The translations under genes and the position numbers were made by a program. From the NCBI RefSeq assembly GCF_003057745.1, contig NZ_QBJD02000017.1:47536-111535 (forward strand): a DNA stretch of 64,000 bases, read 5' to 3'. How positions within the stretch are numbered: the stretch's first letter is position 1; each line of letters begins with the position of its first letter. Source of the stretch: Enterobacter sp. RIT418. Lineage in GTDB: Bacteria; Pseudomonadota; Gammaproteobacteria; Enterobacterales; Enterobacteriaceae. Positions 48,448 to 57,209 of the stretch are shown here, in pieces. Under the pieces are notes generated by a model, which saw only the letters and a list, made by a program, of their open reading frames with translations, had not been told where the DNA came from and made no database searches.

Positions 48448-50130
48448 TTACTGCGCCGCACTTTTCTGCGGTGCAGCCTCGTCATTCGCCGCAGGCTGAT
48501 TCTCCGGCACGCTGTCGCACGGCTTCTCTTTCGGGCAGACCAGGTCCAGCATTTTGAGCGTCACGCCGTTGCTCCAGCCAAAGCCGTCCTGCAGCGGATA
48601 CTCACCGCCGCCGCCGCCCGTCCCGGTGGAGGAGACATCGTATTTCTCCACCAGCTTTTTCTCACGGTCATAGGTGTGCTGCACGTTTTTCAGGAAGCGC
48701 CAGGTTACGTCCATCGCCACCTTGTCCTGCCCGTAGTTTTGCAGCCCCTCTACCGCCACCCACTGCAGCGGCGCCCAGCCGTTCGGCGCGTCCCACTGCT
48801 GTCCGCTGTTGACCGTGGTGGTCGAAATGCCGCCGGGCTTGAGCAGGCGCGAGGAGGCAACCGCCGCAACCTTATCCGCACGATCCTGCGCCGCGGCCTT
48901 CACGTAAAGCGGGAACAGCGCCGCGGCCGTCAGCTGATTGCGCACCTTTTTGCTCTTGAGATCGTAATCGGCGTACCAGCCTTCCTTGCTGTTCCACAGG
49001 TGGCTTTCAATCGCCTTTTGCCGCGCGCTTGCCGCCGCGTCGTATTTGCTGGCGCTGGCGGCATCGCCTTCATCCTGGCTGGCGCGCGCCAGCAGCTTCT
49101 CCATTTTGAACATCAGCGCGTTCAGGTCCACGGGAACAATGCTGGTGGTGCGGATGGTGCCGAGCTTTTGCGGATCGTCCATCCAGCGGGAGCTAAAGTC
49201 CCAGCCGGACGCGGCGGCGGAGCGCAGGTCGCGGTAAATCTCCGTGGCCGGGCGGTTCGGGTTGCTTTTTGCTGTCGTCACGTCGTCAAGCCACGACTCC
49301 GGGCGCGGCGTGTCGCTGTCGTCCCAGTAGCGGTTGAGGATCGTGCCGTCGTCCAGCTTGACCACGCGCTTGTTAGCCTGTCCGGGCTGCAGGGCGTCTG
49401 CGCCGTCCATCCAGTAGGCGTACTCTTTTTCCATCTGCGGACGGTATTTTTTCAGCGCGCCCTCGTCGTGGGTTGCCAGCAGCTCAACCATCAGCGAGAA
49501 GAACGGCGGCTGGGAGCGGCTTAAATAGTAGCTGCGGTTACCGTTGGGAATATGCCCGTAGGTGTCGATTTCATAGGCGAAGTTGTCCACCATATCGCTG
49601 ATTTTATCCCAGTGGCCGCTCTCGGCCAGCCCCAGCATGGTGAAGTAGCTGTCCCAGTAGTAAACCTCGCGGAAGCGTCCGCCCGGCACAACGTACGGTT
49701 TTGGCAGAGGCAGGAGAGAATCCCACTTCTCGGCCTTGTCGGTTGTGCGGGTCAGCACGGGCCAGAGGTCGTCAATATGTTCGCGCAGGGTTTGGCCCGC
49801 GGGCGGGACGTATTTCTCACCCTCTTTCGGCAGGGTGAAGTTCAGGTCAACAAAGCGGCGAAGATCGAAACCGGACTGGACGCGCTGCATGCGGTAGTCC
49901 GCGAGGATCATCAGCGGATCGCTGTTCGGCACGGCGTCGGCGAAGGTTTTTTGATCCGGGAACAGCTTCGCGCTCTGCACGTCATTAAAGAGGGGACCGA
50001 GCAGAACGTCGGGGGAATTTTTCTGCCCCGCGGGCAGATCGTCTGCGTAACCCCACGCGGAAAATCCCAGTAGAGCGCCTCCCAGTGCAAGATGCAAAAG
50101 CGCGGGGCGGAGTGTATGAGGTCTTGTCAT
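48448..50130 (-). CDS. treA: periplasmic trehalase TreA
   Basis: TreA splits trehalose to two glucoses in the periplasm under osmotic stress. The 560-residue protein has a signal peptide (about residues 1-29, ending WGYA) and a glycoside hydrolase family 37 domain. Both family signatures are present: [15 protein letters not shown] and [13 protein letters not shown]. The glycine-rich [18 protein letters not shown] segment follows. A C-terminal Ala/Pro/Glu-rich tail follows a Cys pair (CPKEKPC). It corresponds to E. coli treA, which also follows ymgE. Confidence 0.95.
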   Translation of the reverse strand: MTRPHTLRPALLHLALGGALLGFSAWGYADDLPAGQKNSPDVLLGPLFNDVQSAKLFPDQKTFADAVPNSDPLMILADYRMQRVQSGFDLRRFVDLNFTLPKEGEKYVPPAGQTLREHIDDLWPVLTRTTDKAEKWDSLLPLPKPYVVPGGRFREVYYWDSYFTMLGLAESGHWDKISDMVDNFAYEIDTYGHIPNGNRSYYLSRSQPPFFSLMVELLATHDEGALKKYRPQMEKEYAYWMDGADALQPGQANKRVVKLDDGTILNRYWDDSDTPRPESWLDDVTTAKSNPNRPATEIYRDLRSAAASGWDFSSRWMDDPQKLGTIRTTSIVPVDLNALMFKMEKLLARASQDEGDAASASKYDAAASARQKAIESHLWNSKEGWYADYDLKSKKVRNQLTAAALFPLYVKAAAQDRADKVAAVASSRLLKPGGISTTTVNSGQQWDAPNGWAPLQWVAVEGLQNYGQDKVAMDVTWRFLKNVQHTYDREKKLVEKYDVSSTGTGGGGGEYPLQDGFGWSNGVTLKMLDLVCPKEKPCDSVPENQPAANDEAAPQKSAAQ

Positions 50131-50256
50131 CGGTTATTCTCCTGTATTCGATGAGCAGCGTGGCCACTGTTGTCAATCACCTGAAAACCTTAGACGAATT
50201 TGCGCGGCTTCGCGTGTTCCATCTCCCATTTTGCACATAACCAGACGATTTCCCGG

Positions 50257-51213
50257 TCAGATTTCCTCCGCGGATGGGATCGATTCCCGCAGCGCGCCCG
50301 GCGCGTGCCCGACAATCCGTTTAAACGCCCGGCTAAACGCGGCCAGCGATCCGTAGCCCAGGCGCAGCGCCACGGTTTCGATGGGCTGATGCTCGTGGCG
50401 AATGTACTGCACCGCGAGGCGCATTCTCAGCTCGCTAAGGTATTTCGCCGGAGTGGTGCCCGTGGCGGAGAGGAAACGCTCCGCAAAGACCGAGCGCGAT
50501 GTTCCGGCCTCCCTGGCCAGGTCCGCCACGCTCCAGCTGACGCCGGGCTGCTGGTGCATGGCGTAAATCGCCCGGCTCAGGCGCGGATCGCGCAGCACCT
50601 GCACCCAGCCGGTCGCTTTGCCGCATCCCGCCTCTACCCAGCCGCGCACGATAAGCGCCGCCACCACGTCCGCGAGGCGCGCGAGGATGCCCGCATAGCC
50701 CACCTGGCGCGTCATGGACTCGCGCTCCATCGCGGCCAGCAGCGGGTGGATCTCCGGCCAGGTTGACATTAACCGGCTGACCATCATCACCTCCGGCATC
50801 GCCTTGATTAACGGCTGCATGCCGCCTAGCTCAAAGTCCATGCAGCCGCTGAAAATCACCGTGTTCTCGCGCTCCGGGCACGGCTTGCAGGAGATGGCGC
50901 AGACCGTATTGCAGATGGCTTCGCTGGGAAAGGCGTTGACCGGCGTCACCTCGGCCTGTTCGTCCGAGAGCAGCACGTGAGCGTTAGCGTTGGGGATAAA
51001 CAGCGCGTCGCCGCCGCCGAGCGCAAAGGTCGCGCCGCTCTCCATGCGCAGCAGCGCCGTGCCGCGGCTCACGAAGTGAAACTGCGCCTTGCCGGGCGAC
51101 TGGTGAAACGCCACGCCAAACGGTGCGCTGGCCTCGATCCGCCGGTATTTCACCCCCGACAGGCGCATGCCGCGCAGAAGTTCGCTAATTAAATCGGGGG
51201 AATGGGCGGTCAT
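50257..51213 (-). CDS. AraC-family regulator with cupin domain and cysteine cluster
   Basis: The 318-residue protein has an N-terminal AraC-type cupin ligand domain (about 1-190) and two C-terminal HTH motifs (about 215-310, with DLAREAGTSRSVFAERF and VALRLGYGSLAAFSRAF). Five cysteines cluster at residues 101, 105, 109, 112 and 124, the first four spaced C-x3-C-x3-C-x2-C, which suggests metal, iron-sulfur or redox sensing. It is divergent from an MFS exporter with 116 bp between starts and probably controls it. Ligand unknown. Confidence 0.85.
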   Translation of the reverse strand: MTAHSPDLISELLRGMRLSGVKYRRIEASAPFGVAFHQSPGKAQFHFVSRGTALLRMESGATFALGGGDALFIPNANAHVLLSDEQAEVTPVNAFPSEAICNTVCAISCKPCPERENTVIFSGCMDFELGGMQPLIKAMPEVMMVSRLMSTWPEIHPLLAAMERESMTRQVGYAGILARLADVVAALIVRGWVEAGCGKATGWVQVLRDPRLSRAIYAMHQQPGVSWSVADLAREAGTSRSVFAERFLSATGTTPAKYLSELRMRLAVQYIRHEHQPIETVALRLGYGSLAAFSRAFKRIVGHAPGALRESIPSAEEI

Positions 51214-51329
51214 GAAGGTAACTCCGGACGAATTATCAATAAGTGAAGATTATATGTCATAGATCGTCCACGGGTAACGCTCTATGCTTTTGCGACATTA
51301 GTCACATTTTTATAACGGGAGTACAACAG

Positions 51330-52517
51330 ATGAATCAATGTGTCGCGGCGAGCGAGGCGATTGCGCCTGCAAAGCCCGCCTGGCGGGCCGTCTATTCACT
51401 GGGGCTGGGCGTGTTTGGCCTGATCACCGCCGAGTTTCTGCCCGCCAGCCTGCTGACGCCGATGGCCGCAAGCCTGGGCGTATCGGAAGGCATGGCCGGG
51501 CAGGCGGTAACCGCCACGGCGCTGGTGGCGCTGGTCACGGGGCTGCTTATCACCTCGGCGACCAAAAGCATCGACCGCCGCTGGGTGCTGATGTTCTTTT
51601 CGGTGCTGCAAATCATCTCCAGCCTGCTGGTGGCCTTTGCGCCGACGCTGCACGTACTGCTGTTAGGACGTCTGCTGCTGGGCGTCGCTATCGGTGGTTT
51701 CTGGGCCATGTCTACCGCAACGGCGATGCGCCTGGTGCCCGCCGATAAGGTGCCGAAGGCGCTGGCGGTGATTTTCTCCAGCGTCTCCATTGCTACGGTG
51801 GTCGCCGCGCCGCTCGGCAGCTATCTCGGGAGCCTGATCGGCTGGCGCAACGTCTTTATCCTCTGCATCGTGCCGAGCATGGTGGCACTGCTGTGGCAGC
51901 TGTGGGTTTTGCCGTCGATGAAGCCGGAGAGCAGCGGCGGGCTGGCGACGCTGTTCCGCGTGCTGCGCCGTCCGGGAATGATCGGCGGGATGCTGGCGAC
52001 CATTTTGATCTTCAGCGGCCATTTCGCCTTCTTTACCTATCTGCGCCCGTTCCTCGAAACGGTGGGGCAGGCCAGCGTCGAAACCATCTCGCTGATCCTG
52101 CTGGGCTTTGGCGTAGCAAACTTTGTCGGCACCTCAATCGCCGGGCATCTGCTGGCGCGCAACCTGCGCCTGACGCTGGCGCTGGTGCCGTTCGCCATGG
52201 GCGTGCTGGCGCTGATGATGGTGGCGTTCGGTCATCTGGCGATGCTCGACGGGCTGCTGGTGGCGATGTGGGGCTTTGCCTTTGGCCTGGTGCCGGTGGG
52301 CTGGTCGACGTGGCTTGCGACCACCGTGCCGGACGAGGCTGAAAGCGCGGGCGGCCTGCTGGTGGCGTCTATCCAGCTGGCGATAAGCGCGGGCGCGGCG
52401 GGCGGCGGTGTGGTGTTCGACCTCAACGGTGCCAGCGGCGTGTTTGCCGGAAGCGGCCTGCTGCTGGTCACCGCAATGATCATCGTCTTTATGGGCGTAA
52501 AGGTCAAAGCGGCGTAA
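51330..52517 (+). CDS. MFS efflux transporter, NepI-like (DHA1)
   Basis: The 395-residue inner membrane protein has 12 predicted helices. Family landmarks are AEFLPASLLTPMAASLGVSE near helix 1 and LGRLLLGVAIGGFWAMSTA with VPVGWSTWLATTVPDEAES later. It resembles the purine-ribonucleoside exporter NepI and sugar-efflux relatives. The substrate is unproven. The ATG at 51330 has GGGAG eight bases upstream. The longer frame starting at 51243 would overlap the regulator's promoter. It is divergent from the AraC regulator. Confidence 0.85.
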   Translation: MNQCVAASEAIAPAKPAWRAVYSLGLGVFGLITAEFLPASLLTPMAASLGVSEGMAGQAVTATALVALVTGLLITSATKSIDRRWVLMFFSVLQIISSLLVAFAPTLHVLLLGRLLLGVAIGGFWAMSTATAMRLVPADKVPKALAVIFSSVSIATVVAAPLGSYLGSLIGWRNVFILCIVPSMVALLWQLWVLPSMKPESSGGLATLFRVLRRPGMIGGMLATILIFSGHFAFFTYLRPFLETVGQASVETISLILLGFGVANFVGTSIAGHLLARNLRLTLALVPFAMGVLALMMVAFGHLAMLDGLLVAMWGFAFGLVPVGWSTWLATTVPDEAESAGGLLVASIQLAISAGAAGGGVVFDLNGASGVFAGSGLLLVTAMIIVFMGVKVKAA

Positions 52518-52522
52518 ACGGC

Positions 52523-52550
52523 TGGCCCGGTCGCTAAAGGGGCCGGGCCA
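52523..52550 (+). terminator. stem-loop after the MFS gene
   Basis: TGGCCCGG/CCGGGCCA forms an 8-bp stem with a 12-base loop, 6 bp after the stop. There is no T tract, so it may be a transcript-stabilising hairpin or a rho-assisted end. Confidence 0.45.
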
Positions 52551-52684
52551 AAGGGCTGAGGTACTTCACACGCGCGGCTTCACCGCTTTTCGGCAAAGCA
52601 ACGCGATATAAGTTCGTTGTGCATTCAGGCGCGTTCCCGGATCGTCAGAGGCTATTGTCACTGACGGGAAGGGCACCTGAAGGA

Positions 52685-53641
52685 ATGAGCCACTATTTAG
52701 ACGAGCAGCAGCGCAACCAGATCCACCGACTTTCCCGCCGCTTCCTGTGGCGCACGGAGCTGCCGACCTGGGGCGTGATTCTCACCGTTTACGGCGGCTG
52801 GTTTGCCACGCTCGCCGTTTGGGAAACGCTGGGGCTGCTGCCCGCCACGCTGCTGTTGATCGTTCTTACCGCCTGGTATATGGCGCTCCAGCACGAGCTG
52901 ATCCACGGTCATCCGACGCGATATCCTCGTTTGAACCAGCTGTTCGGCACGCTGCCGCTGGCGGTGTGGTATCCCTACGGGCTGTACCGCGATTCCCACC
53001 TGGCGCACCATCGCAATGAAACGCTTACCGTCCCAGAGGACGATCCCGAATCCTACTACTTCACCGAGCGGAGCTGGGCGGGGTTTTCCCCCTGGCGCAA
53101 GCGGCTCATTCGCGCGCGCAATACCTTCCCCGGACGCCTGCTGCTGGCGCCGCTGCTGGATATTATCCAGACGCTGGGCAGCGCGGCGGCAGCGTTTCGC
53201 CAGCGCGACGGGCGGAGCATCGCGATGTGGCTGATCCACCTCGGGCTGCTGGCGCTGTTGCTCGCCGGAATGGTGCACCTTGGCTTTTCGCCGGTCTGGT
53301 ATCTGCTGGCGGTAAGCTACCCCGCGCTGGCGCTGACCAAGATCCGATCCTTCATGGAACACCGCGCGGCGGACGATCCGCTGGCACGATCGGCGATCAA
53401 CGAGGCGGGCGCGTTCTGGCGCGTTCTCTTTCTGAATCTCAACTACCATTCAGTACATCACGATCTCCCCGGCGTGCCCTGGTACGGGCTTAAGACGGTT
53501 TATGAGCAAAATCGTGAAGCGTACCGGCGGCAAAACCACGGTTTTGTCGTCAACGGCTACAGCGAATGGCTGCGCCAGTTCTGGGGAAAACCCATTGACG
53601 TCACCGTTCATCCCAGAGTGAAAAAAGACCACCATGAGTAG
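52685..53641 (+). CDS. membrane fatty acid desaturase-family protein
   Basis: The 318-residue protein has the three histidine boxes of membrane di-iron desaturases/hydroxylases: HELIHGH (residues 70-76), HLAHH (105-109) and HSVHH (255-259). Two pairs of membrane helices flank them (about 30-70 and 180-215). It should carry out an oxygen-dependent desaturation or hydroxylation. The substrate could be a lipid acyl chain, a carotenoid-like compound or another hydrophobic molecule. Its 3' end overlaps the next gene by 8 bases, so translation is coupled. E. coli K-12 has no equivalent here. Confidence 0.85.
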   Translation: MSHYLDEQQRNQIHRLSRRFLWRTELPTWGVILTVYGGWFATLAVWETLGLLPATLLLIVLTAWYMALQHELIHGHPTRYPRLNQLFGTLPLAVWYPYGLYRDSHLAHHRNETLTVPEDDPESYYFTERSWAGFSPWRKRLIRARNTFPGRLLLAPLLDIIQTLGSAAAAFRQRDGRSIAMWLIHLGLLALLLAGMVHLGFSPVWYLLAVSYPALALTKIRSFMEHRAADDPLARSAINEAGAFWRVLFLNLNYHSVHHDLPGVPWYGLKTVYEQNREAYRRQNHGFVVNGYSEWLRQFWGKPIDVTVHPRVKKDHHE

Positions 53642-54434
53642 CGTGCTCGCCTTTCCCATGTACGCGGTGAACCGCAGTGAGACGCTGGCGCTGCGGCAGG
53701 CGGTTTTCGCCCTGCTGCAGGCGCGCGGCGTAATCATTCCCGAGCGCTCCCCGGCCTGGCCGGAGGGCGACCTGCTGAGCCACTGGCGTCAGCCGGATCT
53801 GATCCTGAGCCAGACCTGCGGCTATCCGCTGGTGACCGCGCTGCCGGACGTTCAGGTCGTGGGCTGCTTTGAATACACCGCGCCCGGCTGCGAGGGCGTT
53901 GACTACCGGAGCCTGCTGGCGGTGCGCGAGGAGGATAAGCGCCTCGCGCTTGCCGACTTTCGCGGGCGGCGGGCGGTGTGCAACTCGGCGGACTCCCAGT
54001 CCGGCTACAACGCGCTGCTGAAGACGATCGCGCCGCTTGCGGTGAAGGGGCGGTTTTTCGAACGCCTTCACTTCAGCGGCAGCCACCGTCAGTCGCTGAT
54101 CGACGTAATTAGCGGGCGAGGGGATATCGCCGCCGTAGACTGCGTCACCTGGGCGCTGCTGGCGCGGCATGAGCCGCAGCTGCTTGAGGGACTGGCGGTG
54201 ATGGGGCAAACGCCGCTCGCGCCGGGGCTGCCGCTGATTACTTCCGGGAAAACGTCGCCTGAAACGCTGGCGATCCTGCGCGATGCGCTGCGTACGCTGG
54301 CCAGCGCGCCGCGGTATAAAGATGTGTGTGACTCAATGCTGATTGGCGGCTTTAGGGCGATGTCGCGCCAGCCGTATTCGCTTCTGCTCGACTGGCGCGG
54401 GGAGGCCGAAAAGCAGCGGGTGTCCAGGCTTTAG
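53634..54434 (+). CDS. PhnD/SsuA-type substrate-binding-like protein, no signal peptide
   Basis: The 266-residue protein resembles periplasmic binding proteins of the phosphonate/phosphite PhnD group. It shows the two-lobe pattern with ILSQTCGYPL, FRGRRAVCNSADSQSGYNALLK and ISGRGDIAAVDCVTWAL. It begins MSSVLAFPMYAVNRSE with no signal peptide or lipobox, so it is probably cytosolic. No permease or ATPase gene is nearby. The start codon lies inside the desaturase gene, tying the two together. Perhaps it senses or carries a ligand or serves an enzymatic role. The function is unknown. Confidence 0.75.
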   Translation: MSSVLAFPMYAVNRSETLALRQAVFALLQARGVIIPERSPAWPEGDLLSHWRQPDLILSQTCGYPLVTALPDVQVVGCFEYTAPGCEGVDYRSLLAVREEDKRLALADFRGRRAVCNSADSQSGYNALLKTIAPLAVKGRFFERLHFSGSHRQSLIDVISGRGDIAAVDCVTWALLARHEPQLLEGLAVMGQTPLAPGLPLITSGKTSPETLAILRDALRTLASAPRYKDVCDSMLIGGFRAMSRQPYSLLLDWRGEAEKQRVSRL

Positions 54435-54466
54435 CGCTTAATAAGAGCGCAGGGGAATTAACAAAA

Positions 54467-54494
54467 AAAATCCACGCCGGGGCGTGGATTTTAA
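54467..54494. terminator. bidirectional terminator between the PhnD-like gene and the coiled-coil gene
   Basis: AAAATCCACGCC/GGCGTGGATTTT is an almost perfect stem with A residues on the left and T residues on the right. It serves the convergent genes ending at 54434 (+) and 54526 (-). Confidence 0.85.
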
Positions 54495-54525
54495 ACGTGA
54501 CTCTCGTGGAGAGGGTCAGGCGCGG

Positions 54526-55818
54526 TTAGACGTGGCTTTCGTAATCGCTACCGCTGTCGGACTCAACGTCGCTGACGTAGTTATTACCGGTTTTTGCCGC
54601 CTCAAGGAGTCGCTGGTAGCTGTTTTCCAGCTTCTCTTTCTTGACGACCAGCCTGCTGATGCTGTCATCATGACGCGCAGCTGACTGTTTAACTTCAGGG
54701 TCGGCCATACGCTCGGCTTTTTCTTCGATATCCTTCTTAAGCGCGGCTGCATTATTAATTGTGCTATCGATAAAATTAATTCGCTTCGCTAACGTGTTCA
54801 GCGCGCGGTTACCGGTTTCACCCATCTCCTGGAAACCTTCCTGATATTGCGCAATTCGTGCGTCATATTTTGACTGTAGCGGCGAACGCTCTTCAGCCTT
54901 AATGGCCGCGATCTGCGCGTCTCGGGATGATTCCAGGCGGCGAATGTCATGCTTAATGTTCGCGACCTCATGTTGCGCATTATTATATTTCTTAATGCGG
55001 GTAAGGAACGTTGCGCCGCTATCGCTTAGCACCTCTTTTGTGGTCGTAGCGGAATAGGTGCGTCGACCCTCTACCACAATGGTCTTGGTGCCAAACATCT
55101 TTTCAGCATACGCAGACGTAGCCATTTTTTCCTTAAGGAATTTATTGGTTTGCGCTTTGGCCAAATCATTTAATACATCGGTTTTTCCATGTTTAGTCAG
55201 GAAATTAACAAGCTCAGGCTCGCGTTTATTAATTCTGCGAATGTCTACCTTCAGCCTGTCAATGTCGCTGTTCATTTTTTGGGTTAATTTATCAATGCGT
55301 TTTTCCTGATCTTCGCTAATTTGCTGTGGAGTGATCTGCTCTAATTTCTGCTTCTCAACAGCCACGAAATCTTTTGCTTCATTTCGTTTATCAATCATTT
55401 CATGCACCAGGTTTTTATCAGATTTGGCGCTTTCAACCTGGCTGTTTGCCGCTTTCGTCTTGTATGCAATCTCTTTGCTAAGGTGTTCAACCTCAATGTT
55501 TTGGCTAGCCTGGAAAATACGGTCGCCAATATTGTTCAGCTGGGCGAGCTTCTTGTCGTGGATCTTTGATTCCTGCTTCTCAAGCTTGACCTTAACATTT
55601 TCAATGAATGACTCGACGTTTTTAGAATCTTTAATGTCGAAGTTTTTACTCATTCGATCGCTCAGGCTGGCGAGTAATTCTTTACTGTTCGCCACGCCGC
55701 CCATTTTATCCAGCGTTTTATTAATGGTTTTAAGATCGCTTTTATGCACCCGTTCTGAAGTTCCCAGGCTATCAAGGGCAGCAATAAATCGATTTGTTTC
55801 ACGTACGGTTAACGACAT
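54526..55818 (-). CDS. orphan coiled-coil protein, function unknown
   Basis: I do not recognise this 430-residue protein. It is rich in Lys, Glu, Asp, Ser and Asn, has no cysteine or tryptophan, no signal peptide and no membrane helix. Long heptad-like helices span about residues 55-215 and 270-410. A less helical middle (about 220-265) includes the VEGRRTYSATTT segment, and the tail is acidic (SDSGSDYESHV). The ATG at 55818 has GAGGAA five bases upstream and is preferred to the ATG six codons earlier. The gene is clearly AT-richer than its neighbours, which suggests transfer. A secreted effector or a structural filament-like protein are possible; neither is shown. Confidence 0.75.
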   Translation of the reverse strand: MSLTVRETNRFIAALDSLGTSERVHKSDLKTINKTLDKMGGVANSKELLASLSDRMSKNFDIKDSKNVESFIENVKVKLEKQESKIHDKKLAQLNNIGDRIFQASQNIEVEHLSKEIAYKTKAANSQVESAKSDKNLVHEMIDKRNEAKDFVAVEKQKLEQITPQQISEDQEKRIDKLTQKMNSDIDRLKVDIRRINKREPELVNFLTKHGKTDVLNDLAKAQTNKFLKEKMATSAYAEKMFGTKTIVVEGRRTYSATTTKEVLSDSGATFLTRIKKYNNAQHEVANIKHDIRRLESSRDAQIAAIKAEERSPLQSKYDARIAQYQEGFQEMGETGNRALNTLAKRINFIDSTINNAAALKKDIEEKAERMADPEVKQSAARHDDSISRLVVKKEKLENSYQRLLEAAKTGNNYVSDVESDSGSDYESHV

Positions 55819-55902
55819 AATTTCCTCGCTTGGCATTAAATCAAAATATAAAACCGTTCACAGGAGCGGTTTAGCTAACGGGATGTATAGTGTCATGCGC
55901 TA

Positions 55903-55919
55903 TTGCAAGCTTCTTGCAA
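55903..55919. promoter_or_regulatory. perfect palindrome in the coiled-coil/fimbria intergenic region
   Basis: TTGCAAG-CTT-CTTGCAA is a perfect 7-bp inverted repeat in the 250-bp divergent region. It is 85 bp upstream of the coiled-coil gene and 150 bp upstream of the first fimbrial gene. A second, 8-bp repeat (ATTTTTAC at 55946, GTAAAAAT at 55980) is close by. Operator function is inferred from form and place only. Confidence 0.4.
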
Positions 55920-56068
55920 AAAACGCTTTTTACTGAAAAGGGCCTATTTTTACGGTGTCGTTTTTTGAAAGTTGTGCCGGTAAAAATTAAGTAGATTAAA
56001 GCCACTAACTCTATGCGGATAACGTGTGTGTTGGTGTTATCTATTAACTTTTACAGGAATGAACAACG

Positions 56069-56602
56069 ATGCAATTAACCAAATGGGCCTGGGCGCTCGG
56101 CATGACGACCACCGTACTCGCCGGACAGGTGCAGGCGGCCGATCAGGGTCACGGCAAGGTCACATTTACCGGCGCTATTATCGACGCCCCTTGTTCAATT
56201 ACCCCCGATACCATTGAACAGACCGTAGACCTGGGTGAAATTTCCAACAAAGCGCTGGCGAACGGCGGGAAATCGCGTCCGCGTCCGTTTGATATCAAGC
56301 TGGAAAGCTGCGATCTCGCTGGCCTGACGGATAAAACGGTCACCATCACCTTCACCGGTTCAGAATCCAGCGCCCAGCCGGGCTACCTGGCGCTGGTGGG
56401 CACGGCCAGCGGCGCGGCCATCGGCATTACCAATGACAATGGCACCAATATCCCGCTTGGCACGCCGAGCTCGGCTACCAAAACCCAGCAGGGTGATAAC
56501 ACCCTGACCTATGCCGCTTACCTGCAGGGGAACGGCGCCACGTCCTCCGTGGTGCCGGGCGAGTTTACCTCGGTTGCCAACTTCACCCTGGCTTACCAGT
56601 AA
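56069..56602 (+). CDS. major fimbrial subunit (MrpA/PapA type)
   Basis: The 177-residue pilin has a signal peptide (cleavage probably after VQA, residue 23) and an N-terminal donor strand (GHGKVTFTGAII). The disulfide pair is Cys42 (APCSI) and Cys81 (ESCDL), and the C-terminal strand ends NFTLAYQ. It is first in a nine-gene chaperone-usher operon, separated from the rest by a hairpin, as usual for the most abundant subunit. The long leader (from about 55930) is AT-rich. The gene likely forms the fibre shaft. Confidence 0.9.
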   Translation: MQLTKWAWALGMTTTVLAGQVQAADQGHGKVTFTGAIIDAPCSITPDTIEQTVDLGEISNKALANGGKSRPRPFDIKLESCDLAGLTDKTVTITFTGSESSAQPGYLALVGTASGAAIGITNDNGTNIPLGTPSSATKTQQGDNTLTYAAYLQGNGATSSVVPGEFTSVANFTLAYQ

Positions 56603-56605
56603 GAC

Positions 56606-56640
56606 GACGTTGGCCTAGCGGCCGTCTGGTTCGGTTTTTT
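56606..56640 (+). terminator. attenuator-like hairpin after the major pilin gene
   Basis: A stem GAC(...)GGCC-TAGC-GGCCGTC with a three-base bulge is followed by GGTT and then a T run at 56635-56640. The imperfect link to the T tract suggests partial termination, which would lower expression of the downstream genes relative to the shaft pilin. Confidence 0.5.
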
Positions 56641-56651
56641 GCGGGAAATCT

Positions 56652-57209
56652 ATGAAACGTAGCGCTTCATTTGTCACGCCTGTGCGGCTGCTGTGGCTGA
56701 CGTTGCCCTTCGTCTGCGCGGGCGCAGCGGCGGCGAACGCCACCGGCCAGGGGCATGGCAAGGTCAGCATGCAGGGGGCGATTATCGATACGCCCTGCGC
56801 GATCAAGGTCGATAGCCGCGATCAGGCGATCGACCTCATCACGATGCCGTTGGATCAGATCATCAATGCCGGGGTCGGGCCATCAAAGCCGTTCAGCATT
56901 CACCTCGAGAACTGCGCGCTGGAGCCGATGCTGCCAAACCATCCTGACTGGTCACATTTTCGCGTCACCTTCGACGGGGCCATCACCGATGGCTCGCTCT
57001 TCGCGCTTCGCGGCGAGGCCCGCGGGATCGGTCTGGAAATTCTGGACGCCGCAGGCAACCGCATGCAGCCGGGTATCGCCTCTTCGTCGGGGCAGCTACA
57101 GCCTGGCACCATGCGCCTTGATTACAGCCTGCGGCTGGTGGGTAACCACCAGAAGCTGCGCGCGGGTGCGTACCAGACGACGGTGCGTTTCAAACTGGAT
57201 TATTTTTGA
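56652..57209 (+). CDS. PapH/MrpB-like fimbrial anchor subunit
   Basis: The 185-residue pilin-like protein has a signal peptide (about residues 1-28), Cys49 (TPCAIKVDSRDQ) and Cys88 (ENCAL). Its second-gene position and the TPCAIxxxSRDQxID segment resemble PapH and MrpB, which end fibre growth and anchor it at the usher. A loop rich in Pro/His/Asn (about 92-100) is longer than in shaft pilins. Its stop codon overlaps the usher start by one base, so the two are translationally coupled. Confidence 0.82.
   Translation: MKRSASFVTPVRLLWLTLPFVCAGAAAANATGQGHGKVSMQGAIIDTPCAIKVDSRDQAIDLITMPLDQIINAGVGPSKPFSIHLENCALEPMLPNHPDWSHFRVTFDGAITDGSLFALRGEARGIGLEILDAAGNRMQPGIASSSGQLQPGTMRLDYSLRLVGNHQKLRAGAYQTTVRFKLDYF

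Noticed and set aside
55930..56068. Possible invertible phase-variation switch before the fimbrial operon
   Set aside because: Only short inverted repeats (7-8 bp) were found and no recombinase gene is near, so an on/off inversion is not supported.
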